From contig CAKPYQ010000015.1 of the NCBI GenBank assembly GCA_934203105.1, positions 1 to 25,382 on the forward strand: a stretch of DNA of 25,382 nucleotides. Direction: 5' to 3'. Position numbers and translations under genes: made by a program. Below the pieces are notes generated by a model that searched no databases, was not told the origin of the DNA, and saw only the letters and a program-made list of their open reading frames with translations. The number at the start of each line of letters is the position of its first letter. Within the stretch, counting starts at the first letter, position 1. Positions 1-6,225 of the stretch are shown here, in pieces. This stretch comes from an uncultured Alphaproteobacteria bacterium (GTDB taxonomy: Bacteria; Pseudomonadota; Alphaproteobacteria; CAAHEQ01; UBA3637).

Positions 1-609
1 ATTGACGCGCCGAACGAATGCCAAACCACACAAACGCAAAACGGCTGTCCGAAGATTGTAAACGTGACCGGCAAATGTGGGACGAACGGGATTTGCACAA
101 ACGGCGCTTGTAGCGAATGCTCGTCGCCGATGATCGCGAATGCTGACGGTACGGCTTGCGTTTGCCCGGAAAAAGGAGCCAATTGTAAAACACAAAATGG
201 CGTGACGTGCGCTTGCGATGTTTGCGAAGAAGGCTTTGAAAAGAACGATGCCGGCGAGTGCGTGGAAGCTGCTGCAGAAACATGCGAAGATGGCAAAATG
301 GTCTCTGCCGAAAATGGTAATCAATATTGCATGAGTAACAGTCAAATGTCTTGGAAAGACGCTCAAAATTGGTGTACAGATAGAGGGCGAGCACTGCCAA
401 GCCTTGTAAGCATCTGTGAAAAAACAGCGGAATTAGACCCTCCGATTGGTTATAACTGCAAAAATTGGGTAATTGATTCGCAGACAGCTGCTGTTTGGAC
501 TTTAACCGAATACAATGATAATGCAGCTTTCGCCGTTGTGCTCTTTACGGGTTTTGTGCAACCTGGTGAAAAAATCGAAAGCTCTTATTTTTACGCTTTT
601 TGTAAATAA
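1..609 (+). CDS. Cysteine-rich surface protein, 3' part (start lies outside window)
   Basis: The reading frame is open from base 1 to a TAA at 607-609, so the N-terminus is missing. The visible part begins with Cys-rich, EGF-like modules (CGTNGICTNGACSEC, then CxCPxKGANC, then CxCDVCEEGFEKN) of about 85 residues. A C-terminal domain of about 110 residues follows, with MSWKDAQNWCTDRGRALP and three further cysteines. That pattern (aromatic, WCxxRGxxLP) recalls the C-type-lectin-like or DUF1566-type folds of bacterial adhesins; this is a fold guess, not an assignment. A secreted, disulfide-bonded surface protein is likely. The Cys-rich part is nearly repeated in the gene at the other end of the window (24576-25382), in opposite orientation, with a different C-terminal domain. 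A clear terminator follows at 630-661. Confidence 0.7.
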   Translation: MDAPNECQTTQTQNGCPKIVNVTGKCGTNGICTNGACSECSSPMIANADGTACVCPEKGANCKTQNGVTCACDVCEEGFEKNDAGECVEAAAETCEDGKMVSAENGNQYCMSNSQMSWKDAQNWCTDRGRALPSLVSICEKTAELDPPIGYNCKNWVIDSQTAAVWTLTEYNDNAAFAVVLFTGFVQPGEKIESSYFYAFCK

Positions 610-629
610 TTTATCTGTGCTTTAATCAC

Positions 630-661
630 AAAAAGGTTGAGCTAAAAACTCAACCTTTTTT
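630..661 (+). terminator. Intrinsic terminator of the first surface protein gene
   Basis: A 12-bp perfect inverted repeat (630-641 with 649-660, core AAGGTTGAG/CTCAACCTT) encloses a 7-base loop and ends in a T run, 20 bases after the stop codon. Confidence 0.85.
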
Positions 662-695
662 ATTTGGTACAAAATGATGATACTGTATCGCGTAG

Positions 696-739
696 AAATG
701 TGCGGCGCGGGCGTGCGAGGATCTGCGCGCCGCACATTT
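696..739. repeat. GC-rich palindromic element
   Basis: Fourteen-base arms (696-709 and 726-739, AAATGTGCGGCGCG and its complement) are perfectly inverted around a 16-base GC-rich centre. The composition is far more GC-rich than the flanking intergenic DNA, like REP or other palindromic intergenic elements. It has no T run, so it is not an obvious terminator. Confidence 0.6.
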
Positions 740-759
740 GGCGTTACGAAGATTTGAAG

Positions 760-785
760 AGATTCTTCGCGTTGCTCAGAATGAC
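760..785 (+). repeat. Short dispersed repeat, copy 1 (AGATTCTTCGC...GCTCAGAATGAC)
   Basis: AGATTCTTCGC, four variable bases and CTCAGAATGAC form a short imperfect palindrome (ATTCT...AGAAT). A second copy starts 13 bp after this one ends, and a third lies in reverse at 24489-24515. The type is known from many bacterial genomes as a dispersed intergenic repeat. Confidence 0.7.
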
Positions 786-797
786 GGGGACACAAAG

Positions 798-824
798 AGA
801 TTCTTCGCTGACGCTCAGAATGAC
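798..824 (+). repeat. Short dispersed repeat, copy 2
   Basis: Same element as 760-785, here AGATTCTTCGC-TGAC-GCTCAGAATGAC, in tandem orientation and one base longer in the centre. Confidence 0.7.
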
Positions 825-862
825 ACAAAAAACAACCTTCAAAATGACTATAAAACCACAAA

Positions 863-888
863 AAAAGCCCCGAAAAAACGGGGCTTTT
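863..888 (-). terminator. Terminator of the ffh-rplS operon
   Basis: The arms AAAAGCCCCG (863-872) and CGGGGCTTTT (879-888) pair perfectly. On the minus strand the hairpin is followed by a T run (A run at 861-866 on plus), 26 bases after the rplS stop codon. It could also work in the plus direction. Confidence 0.85.
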
Positions 889-913
889 GATTATTGGCTT
901 TTTAAAGAAAGTC

Positions 914-1285
914 TTATGCTTCTTCCTTTGTTGCGGTGTTGTCTTCGGCAATACGAGCTTTCTTACCGAACAATTGACGCAAATAGTAAATCTTCGAACG
1001 GTGAATTTTACCACTGCGAACCAATTCGATCTTTGCAACATTCGGAGAATACAACGGGAAAATACGTTCCACACCTTCGCCAAAAGAAATTTTGCGAACC
1101 GTGAAGTTGGAATTTAAACCGTCGTTATTGCGCGCAATGCAAACACCTTCAAAAATTTGAATACGTTCACGATCGCCTTCTTTAATTTTGCAATGTACTT
1201 TCAAAGTATCACCGGCTTTGAATGCAGGGATATTCTTTGCCAATTTTTCCATTTGTTCTTTTTCAAGATTTTGAATGATATCCAT
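914..1285 (-). CDS. rplS: 50S ribosomal protein L19
   Basis: This 123-residue protein has the family's usual length and its typical segments: the N-terminal MDIIQNLEKEQ, then IPAFKAGDTLKVH, then EGVCIARNN, and the C-terminal KIYYLRQLFGKKARI. L19 sits at the 30S-50S interface of the ribosome. The reading frame is open well upstream, but the ATG at 1285 has a good AGAAAGGAT ribosome site seven bases ahead, and the upstream extension would run inside trmD in another frame. It is the last gene of the ffh-rpsP-rimM-trmD-rplS operon, 13 bases after trmD, and is followed by a terminator. Confidence 0.97.
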   Translation of the reverse strand: MDIIQNLEKEQMEKLAKNIPAFKAGDTLKVHCKIKEGDRERIQIFEGVCIARNNDGLNSNFTVRKISFGEGVERIFPLYSPNVAKIELVRSGKIHRSKIYYLRQLFGKKARIAEDNTATKEEA

Positions 1286-1298
1286 TTTTTTATCCTTT

Positions 1299-1985
1299 CT
1301 AAAATTTTGCCTTATATTTTTCCCAAATATCAGGCCGATTTTGTTGAGTAATTTTAATCGACTGTTCTTTACGCCACGTTTCAATGTTTTTGTGATGTCC
1401 CGACAATAAAACCTCAGGAACAGACAAACCATTCCAAACTGCCGGCCGCGTGTATTGAGGATATTCCAACAACCCATCGCCGGCAAACGTTTCATCAGAC
1501 ACTGATTCGGCATTCCCCAACACCCCCGGAACATAGCGCAACACTGCGTCCGTTAATGTTAAAGCCGCCGGTTCTCCGCCCGACAAAACAAAATCACCTA
1601 TACTGATTTGCTCAAAAGGCCAACTTTCAATCACACGTTCGTCAATACCTTCGAAGCGCCCGCTCAAAATAGTTATTTCTTCCTCTTTTGCCAAGCGAAT
1701 CACCGTATCTTGTGTCAACGGTTTTCCTTTCGGGGTCATATATAACAACGCACCCTTTGTATAGGTCGCGCGGATCGCACTGTCCACAACATCGGCTTTC
1801 ATCACTTGACCCGCACCACCGCCGAACGGCGTATCATCTACGGTTTTGTAGTGATCGGTTGCAAAGTCACGAATGTTTACGGCTTTGTATGACCATAAGC
1901 CTTTTTCCAAAGCTTTGCCCATCAGCGAATAGCCCAAAAAAGAGGGGAACATTTCCGGATAAAGTGTTAAAAAGTTAATCTTCAT
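1299..1985 (-). CDS. trmD: tRNA (guanine-N1-)-methyltransferase
   Basis: TrmD methylates guanosine 37 at N1 next to the anticodon of tRNAs reading CUN, CCN and CGG, using S-adenosylmethionine, and so prevents frameshifting. The 228-residue protein has the SPOUT trefoil-knot signatures: DDTPFGGGAGQVMK, SGRFEGIDERVIE and SIGDFVLSGGEPA, followed by the conserved PQYTRP segment. Length is normal for the family. The start codon lies inside the 3' end of rimM (11-base overlap), which points to translational coupling. Operon neighbours are rimM upstream and rplS downstream. Confidence 0.97.
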   Translation of the reverse strand: MKINFLTLYPEMFPSFLGYSLMGKALEKGLWSYKAVNIRDFATDHYKTVDDTPFGGGAGQVMKADVVDSAIRATYTKGALLYMTPKGKPLTQDTVIRLAKEEEITILSGRFEGIDERVIESWPFEQISIGDFVLSGGEPAALTLTDAVLRYVPGVLGNAESVSDETFAGDGLLEYPQYTRPAVWNGLSVPEVLLSGHHKNIETWRKEQSIKITQQNRPDIWEKYKAKF

Positions 1986-2484
1986 TTTCCGAAATCTCCA
2001 CCATTTGAGGCACCATCACATCGATTTTTTTGTTAATTAAATCGACATTTAAAATCGTTGAAGGACTCATTGCCAATAAAACCTCGCCATCAGTACAATC
2101 AATTTGCAAAATATCACTGGCGCCATAATTTAAAACGTCCGTCACAGAGCCGATTTTTACACCGTCTTCAAACGCGTCCAAGCCGATTAAATCACAAACA
2201 TAATATTCGTTTTTGTTTAATTTCGGCAACGCATCATGCGACGCAAACAATTTTTTACCGCGCAACTTTTCGGCCGTATCCCGATCCGTCACACCGTCCA
2301 CAGACGCAATAATTTGATTTTTGCAAACACGCTTTACATGCACTTTTAAAACGTGACCGTCCGCATCATAAAACGGCGCATAGTCAGCAAATGCCCCCGC
2401 ATTACAGAAAGCGTTAATTTTCACTTCCCCTTTAATGCCGTGCATAGCGACGATTTGACCCATTTCAATGCGGCGTTCAGTCAT
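1975..2484 (-). CDS. rimM: Ribosome maturation factor RimM
   Basis: RimM helps late assembly of the 30S subunit head and binds S19. The 169-residue protein has the N-terminal beta-barrel signature GQIVAMHGIKGEVKI and the second, PRC-barrel-like domain with EYYVCDLIGL and IGSVTDVLNYGASDILQ. The ATG at 2484 has an AAGGAT site eight bases upstream and starts 11 bases after the rpsP stop codon. The 3' end overlaps trmD by 11 bases. The first domain is a little short and divergent, but the operon position makes the identity secure. Confidence 0.95.
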   Translation of the reverse strand: MTERRIEMGQIVAMHGIKGEVKINAFCNAGAFADYAPFYDADGHVLKVHVKRVCKNQIIASVDGVTDRDTAEKLRGKKLFASHDALPKLNKNEYYVCDLIGLDAFEDGVKIGSVTDVLNYGASDILQIDCTDGEVLLAMSPSTILNVDLINKKIDVMVPQMVEISENED

Positions 2485-2495
2485 TTAATTTATCC

Positions 2496-2942
2496 TTATT
2501 CAGCCGGTGTTTGTTCAGCAGCAGGAGCTTGTGTTTCTGCGTTTGCAGCAGCTTCGGCTTCTGCTTTTGCAGCTTCTTCTGCGGCTTTGCGTTCAGCTTC
2601 TTTTTCCGCTAATTCACGAGCACGTTCTTGTGCTTTTGCTTTCGGAGCGGATTTTTGGGGTTGTTCTGCGTTTGTTTTGATCTTCGGTGCAGCAACCAAG
2701 CCGGCAGCAGCCATTAAACGTTCCATACGGTCTGTTAATTCAGCACCTTTGGCAATCCAAGCTTTTGCTTTTTCGGCATCAATTTTAAAATGTTCCGGAT
2801 GATCTTTCGGAACTAACGGGTTATAAAAACCGATTTGTTCAATGAAACGACCGTCACGAGGTGCGCGCTTATCAGCAACAACAATCTTATGAAACGGACG
2901 CTTTTTCGACCCACCGCGGGCTAATCTGATACGAACTGACAT
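2496..2942 (-). CDS. rpsP: 30S ribosomal protein S16 with an Ala/Lys/Glu-rich tail
   Basis: Residues 1 to about 85 are a normal S16: MSVRIRLARGGSKKRPFHKI, the segment RDGRFIEQIGFYNP, then KAKAWIAKGAELTDRM. The remaining ~60 residues form a low-complexity, charged helix-prone tail dominated by Ala, Glu and Lys (for example AERKAAEEAAKAEAEAAANA). Extended Ala-rich S16 tails occur in several alphaproteobacteria, but their role is not established. The start has a strong AAAGGAAAGGA site. It lies 28 bases after ffh in the operon. Confidence 0.96.
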   Translation of the reverse strand: MSVRIRLARGGSKKRPFHKIVVADKRAPRDGRFIEQIGFYNPLVPKDHPEHFKIDAEKAKAWIAKGAELTDRMERLMAAAGLVAAPKIKTNAEQPQKSAPKAKAQERARELAEKEAERKAAEEAAKAEAEAAANAETQAPAAEQTPAE

Positions 2943-2970
2943 TTATATTCCTTTCCTTTGCTTGTTCGAG

Positions 2971-4368
2971 TTAAAACGGCGAAAACCCTCCGCCGTTATT
3001 CATAAACGGATTCCCTGAACCACCCTGCATAGATGACATTTTCTTCATCATATTCAACGCGCCCAAAGGACCCAACTTTTTGAATTTCTTTGATGTTTGC
3101 GCCATTTGCTCATATTGCTTCAAAAGGCGGTTCACATCACCAACCGTAACACCAGAACCATTTGCGATTCTTTGTTTACGTGACGCTTTAATAATATCGG
3201 GATTTTTGCGTTCACGCGGTGTCATCGATAAAATAATGGCTTCTTGACGTTTAAAAATTTTATTATCAATGTTGGCTTGTTCGATTTTATCGCGAAACTT
3301 GCTCATACCGGGGATCATCATCATAAAGCCTTTGATATCCCCAAGCGATTGGATTTGTCGCAACTGCGCCAACATATCGTCCATAGTAAAGCGACCGGAA
3401 AACATCTTTTGCGCCATAGTCAGCGCTTCGTCCTGATTGACTTTTTCCATTGCCGTTTCAACCAAGCCCACAACATCGCCCATTCCCAAAATACGGCCGG
3501 CAATGCGCTTGGCGTCAAACACTTCCAAAGCGTCAGTTTTTTCTCCAACGCCTAAAAACTTGATTGGTTGCCCCGTCATTTGGCGCATCGACAAAGCCGC
3601 GCCTCCCCGTGCATCACCGTCAACACGCGTCAAAATAATGCCGGTTATATTCAATGCTTTGTGGAACGCGTCCGCGACGTTAACCGCATCTTGACCCGTC
3701 AAAGAGTCGACAACCAATAACTTTTCAATCGGGTTGGCCAAGTTTTCAACGGCTTTAACTTCGTCCATCATTTCCGCGTCAATATGCAAACGACCGGCCG
3801 TGTCCAAAATCAAAACATCATAAGCCCCCGCCTTTGCCGCCGACAAAGCACGTTTTGTAATTTCCAACGGCTTTTGCCCCGCGATAATTTCTAAAGCATC
3901 GACACCGATTTGTTCGGCCAAGCCGGAAAGTTGTTCTTGTGCCGCCGGACGATAAACGTCCAAAGACGCCAGCAAAACCTTTTGACCGCCTTTTTTTAAA
4001 CGCGCAGCCAACTTACCGCTTGATGTTGTTTTACCGCTGCCTTGCAACCCAACCATTAAATAAACACTGGGGGCAACAGAGGCGCGCTTTAATTCGGTAT
4101 TTTCCTCACCCAACAAATCAACCAAAGCGTCATTGACGATTTTTACCACCATATTGGCAGGCGATACCGACTTGACAACTTCTTGTCCAACCGCTTTTTC
4201 TTTCACGGATGCAATAAAGGATTTGACAACGGGCAAAGCGACATCGGCTTCCAATAACGCGATTTTAATTTCGCGCATTGTGTCGTTCACGATATCTTCG
4301 GTTAAGATACCGCGCCCCTTTAATTTATCAAAAACACCGGCCAATTTATCGGCCAAACCTTTAAACAT
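2971..4368 (-). CDS. ffh: Signal recognition particle GTPase Ffh (SRP54)
   Basis: Ffh binds 4.5S RNA and signal sequences and, with FtsY, brings ribosomes to the membrane. The 465-residue protein has the N domain (MFKGLADKLAGVFDKLKGRG), the G domain with G1 GLQGSGKTT, DTAGRLHID and TRVDGDARGGAAL (TRVD in place of TKLD), and a methionine-rich M domain ending in MMKKMSSMQGGSG. The frame is open 29 codons further upstream, but the ATG at 4368 has an AAAGGAG site and gives the normal N-terminus. It is the first gene of the operon. A promoter lies at 4479-4507, and the leader holds a GC-rich hairpin (4405-4426). Confidence 0.97.
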   Translation of the reverse strand: MFKGLADKLAGVFDKLKGRGILTEDIVNDTMREIKIALLEADVALPVVKSFIASVKEKAVGQEVVKSVSPANMVVKIVNDALVDLLGEENTELKRASVAPSVYLMVGLQGSGKTTSSGKLAARLKKGGQKVLLASLDVYRPAAQEQLSGLAEQIGVDALEIIAGQKPLEITKRALSAAKAGAYDVLILDTAGRLHIDAEMMDEVKAVENLANPIEKLLVVDSLTGQDAVNVADAFHKALNITGIILTRVDGDARGGAALSMRQMTGQPIKFLGVGEKTDALEVFDAKRIAGRILGMGDVVGLVETAMEKVNQDEALTMAQKMFSGRFTMDDMLAQLRQIQSLGDIKGFMMMIPGMSKFRDKIEQANIDNKIFKRQEAIILSMTPRERKNPDIIKASRKQRIANGSGVTVGDVNRLLKQYEQMAQTSKKFKKLGPLGALNMMKKMSSMQGGSGNPFMNNGGGFSPF

Positions 4369-4404
4369 TTTTGCTCCTTTAAAGCATATAAAAATTTTCA
4401 TCAC

Positions 4405-4426
4405 CAGTGCGCGTACTCGCGGACTG
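4405..4426 (-). other. GC-rich hairpin in the ffh leader
   Basis: CAGT-G-CGCG (4405-4413) pairs with CGCG-G-ACTG (4418-4426) around a 4-base loop, with one internal mismatch. It lies about 37 bases before the ffh ATG within the predicted 5' leader. A regulatory role is only a possibility. Confidence 0.45.
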
Positions 4427-4478
4427 ATGTATCTCCGTAAAGACTGCTTTCTCACAGTTGGAGGGAAAATAGAGCTTT

Positions 4479-4507
4479 ACTCTACACATAAATGATTCAA
4501 AAGTCAA
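4479..4507 (-). promoter_or_regulatory. Predicted promoter of the ffh operon
   Basis: On the minus strand a TTGACT -35 (4502-4507) is separated by 17 bases from TAGAGT (4479-4484), preceded by TG one base upstream. It would give a leader of about 100 bases. Confidence 0.65.
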
Positions 4508-4515
4508 GCATTTTT

Positions 4516-4860
4516 TTAATTTTTAGCAATAATTTCTTTAACTAATGCATGAATATGAGCAATCACTTCGGGTTTAACTTCTTTTAGGTCCATAAACAGC
4601 TCTAACAAGCCGTTCGCTTCCGTGATTTTCTTCAAATCGTCCCGATCTGTAAACAGCTCAAACATTTCAACGCCCAACGCATTGGCGATTTCTTCCAACG
4701 TCGAAATCTTGGTTGCATTGGCAGCATTTTCCAACCGGCACAACATTTCCGGCGTTCTGTCGATCCGCTCGGCTAATTGGCTTTGTGTCAAGCCTCTTTC
4801 TATGCGCAACCGGCGTATTCTTTCAATATAAAAAGGCGTTTTATTGATGTCTTTTTTCAT
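4516..4860 (-). CDS. XRE-family helix-turn-helix regulator
   Basis: The 114-residue protein carries a Cro/CI-type DNA-binding domain at about residues 13-66: IRRLRIERGLTQSQLAERI is helices 1-2, and the segment with RTPEMLCRLENAA is the recognition region, followed by TLEEIANALGVEMFELF. The C-terminal ~45 residues are helix-prone (LLELFMDLKEVKPEVIAHIH) and may dimerise. The ATG at 4860 has an AAGGAATA site. The gene is divergent from the small RNA at 4968-5090. CTTATC/GATAAG half-sites flank its likely -10 (ATTATA, 4880-4885 on plus) and recur at the small-RNA start, so autoregulation and control of the small RNA are plausible. Confidence 0.88.
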   Translation of the reverse strand: MKKDINKTPFYIERIRRLRIERGLTQSQLAERIDRTPEMLCRLENAANATKISTLEEIANALGVEMFELFTDRDDLKKITEANGLLELFMDLKEVKPEVIAHIHALVKEIIAKN

Positions 4861-4868
4861 TCTTATTC

Positions 4869-5002
4869 CTTATCTTCGAATTATAAATCAAAAATTTTTA
4901 GATAAGAATGTAACAAAATATCAATTTTATGCTTGACTTTATTTTTTTGATGACGTATTATATCAATATCTTATCAAAATTAAGCTTTTTAATTGCGATA
5001 AG
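4869..5002. promoter_or_regulatory. Two CTTATC/GATAAG inverted site pairs (candidate XRE operators)
   Basis: CTTATC at 4869-4874 is mirrored by GATAAG at 4901-4906, around the likely -10 of the XRE gene. CTTATC at 4970-4975 is mirrored by GATAAG at 4997-5002, just after the small-RNA promoter. The second pair can also fold as the 5' hairpin of the RNA. Operator function is an inference. Confidence 0.4.
4933..4961 (+). promoter_or_regulatory. Promoter of the small RNA gene
   Basis: TTGACT (4933-4938), 17 bases, TATTAT (4956-4961), with a start expected near 4968. No plus-strand coding frame follows before the terminator at 5058-5089. Confidence 0.75.
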
Positions 5003-5090
5003 GTGTAAGGAGTCGATTCGGTATTGCTAACGAGTCGATCAGTTTAGCTAACAGGTGGGGCGTACAGAGTTTTACTTTGTACGCCCTTTG
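4968..5090 (+). ncRNA. Predicted small RNA of about 120 nt, unknown family
   Basis: A strong promoter (4933-4961) and an intrinsic terminator (stem 5058-5066 with 5078-5086, then TTTGTTATTT) delimit a transcript with no convincing reading frame. It starts with a hairpin (CTTATC 4970-4975 with GATAAG 4997-5002, with inner AATTAA/TTAATT pairing). A Shine-Dalgarno-like AAGGAG follows, then two imperfect tandem units of 22 and 21 bases (5010-5031 and 5032-5052), each beginning GAGTCGAT and ending GCTAAC. I do not recognise 4.5S, 6S, tmRNA or RNase P features. It is convergent with rpoH, and the rpoH leader holds the same 12 bases TATTGCTAACGA found in unit 1. Confidence 0.65.
5058..5089 (+). terminator. 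Terminator between the small RNA and rpoH
   Basis: GGGCGTACA (5058-5066) pairs with TGTACGCCC (5078-5086), followed by TTTG on plus. It lies 22 bases beyond the rpoH stop codon on the other strand, where no T run follows, so plus is the better direction. Confidence 0.75.
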
Positions 5091-5110
5091 TTATTTCCCG
5101 ATAAAAAAGC

Positions 5111-5965
5111 TTACGCCAACATATAGTTTGAAATCTTTTGAAAGGCTTTGCTTTCAATTTGACGAACGCGCTCACGACTGACTTGGAATTGTTTGCCCAA
5201 ATCTTCCAATGTGGTCGGATCGTCCCGCAAAAAACGCGCTTTGACAATTTCCTGCTCACGCGGCGAAAGCGTTGCAATGGCCGCGGCTAACTTTTTATTA
5301 CGAATACTTTGTTCTTGGTGTTCCATCAACGCTTCTTCCAACGTCGGCGTCCCGTCCGTCAACAAAGATTGTTTTTCTTCGTCCGAATCATCAAAAGCAA
5401 CCTCATTTAACGAACTGTCCCCGCGCAAACGTTGTTCCATATCCCACACGTCGCGTTCGGAAACGCCCAATTCTGTCGAAATTTGCGCAACCGTTTCATT
5501 ATCCAAGTCGGTGCTTTGATAAAGCCCCAATTTAGCCTTTATTTTGCCCAAATTATAAAACAAACGTTTTTGGGTTGCAACCGTGCCGATTTTAACCAAC
5601 GACCACGATTTTAAGATAAAGTCCGAAATAGCGGCCTTGATCCACCAAATCGCATAGGTGGACAAGCGAAAGCCCTTTTCCGGATCAAATTTTTTAATTG
5701 CTTGCATCAAGCCGATATTTGCCTCTGAAATCAAATCCGACAAAGGCAATCCGTAATGACGGAAAGACAAGGCAACCTTTGCGGCCAAGCGTAAATGAGA
5801 GGTCGTTAATTCGTGTGCGGCTTGCAAATCGTTATAGTTCCGATAACGTTGCGCCAACATATATTCTTTATCCGGATCTAGCATGGGGAATTTTGCAATT
5901 TCCCGCAGATATACGGACAAAGAGGTCTCCGATAAATTTGGAATTAAAGCAGTTGTTTGTGTCAT
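5111..5965 (-). CDS. rpoH: RNA polymerase sigma-32 factor (heat shock)
   Basis: This is a sigma-70 family factor of the RpoH class that directs RNA polymerase to heat-shock promoters. It shows region 2 (LRLAAKVALSFRHYGLPLSD, ANIGLMQAIKKFDPEKGFR, STYAIWWIKAAI), the RpoH box QKRLFYNLGKIKAKL, and region 4 with the helix-turn-helix LEDLGKQFQVSRERVRQIE. It lacks region 1.1. Length is 284 residues from the ATG at 5965; an in-frame ATG at 5971 lies too close to AAGGA, while 5965 has seven bases of spacing. A promoter (6060-6089) gives a leader of roughly 90 bases, which could hold regulatory structure as in other rpoH genes. Confidence 0.95.
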   Translation of the reverse strand: MTQTTALIPNLSETSLSVYLREIAKFPMLDPDKEYMLAQRYRNYNDLQAAHELTTSHLRLAAKVALSFRHYGLPLSDLISEANIGLMQAIKKFDPEKGFRLSTYAIWWIKAAISDFILKSWSLVKIGTVATQKRLFYNLGKIKAKLGLYQSTDLDNETVAQISTELGVSERDVWDMEQRLRGDSSLNEVAFDDSDEEKQSLLTDGTPTLEEALMEHQEQSIRNKKLAAAIATLSPREQEIVKARFLRDDPTTLEDLGKQFQVSRERVRQIESKAFQKISNYMLA

Positions 5966-6059
5966 TTTCATATCCTTTCGTTAGCAATATGAGCGTCCCT
6001 TGAAATCAAGCAGACTTTTGTTTGTTCAGCCTTCCATACAGAACCGCTAAACGATATAA

Positions 6060-6089
6060 ATCATAGCACCGATTCTATCGTTAAGTCAA
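6060..6089 (-). promoter_or_regulatory. Predicted rpoH promoter
   Basis: Minus strand: TTGACT (6084-6089), 18 bases, TATGAT (6060-6065) with an extended TGC just before the -10. Confidence 0.7.
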
Positions 6090-6160
6090 GAGAAAAAATA
6101 TATTCTTTTGAACCTGTTTATGATATTTTTTTAAAAATCCGCAAGCCAACATTTTTGCTG

Positions 6161-6189
6161 TTGACTTTATATTACAGCTTTTATATCCT
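6161..6189 (+). promoter_or_regulatory. Predicted promoter of the pilin-like gene
   Basis: TTGACT (6161-6166), 17 bases, TATCCT (6184-6189). It is divergent from the rpoH promoter and 37 bases before the ATG at 6226. Confidence 0.65.
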
Positions 6190-6225
6190 ATATTTAAAGT
6201 AGGATTCTGATTTAAGGACATATAA

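Noticed and set aside
622..1117. Overlapping small frames on both strands
   Set aside because: They run through a terminator, palindromes and the antisense of rplS.
1286..1534. N-terminal extension of L19 to 1534
   Set aside because: It overlaps trmD in another frame; the ATG at 1285 has a proper ribosome site and gives the standard protein length.
4968..5090. Small RNA as 4.5S, 6S or tmRNA
   Set aside because: The GGAA-loop SRP core, the large 6S bubble and a tRNA-like tmRNA end are all missing.
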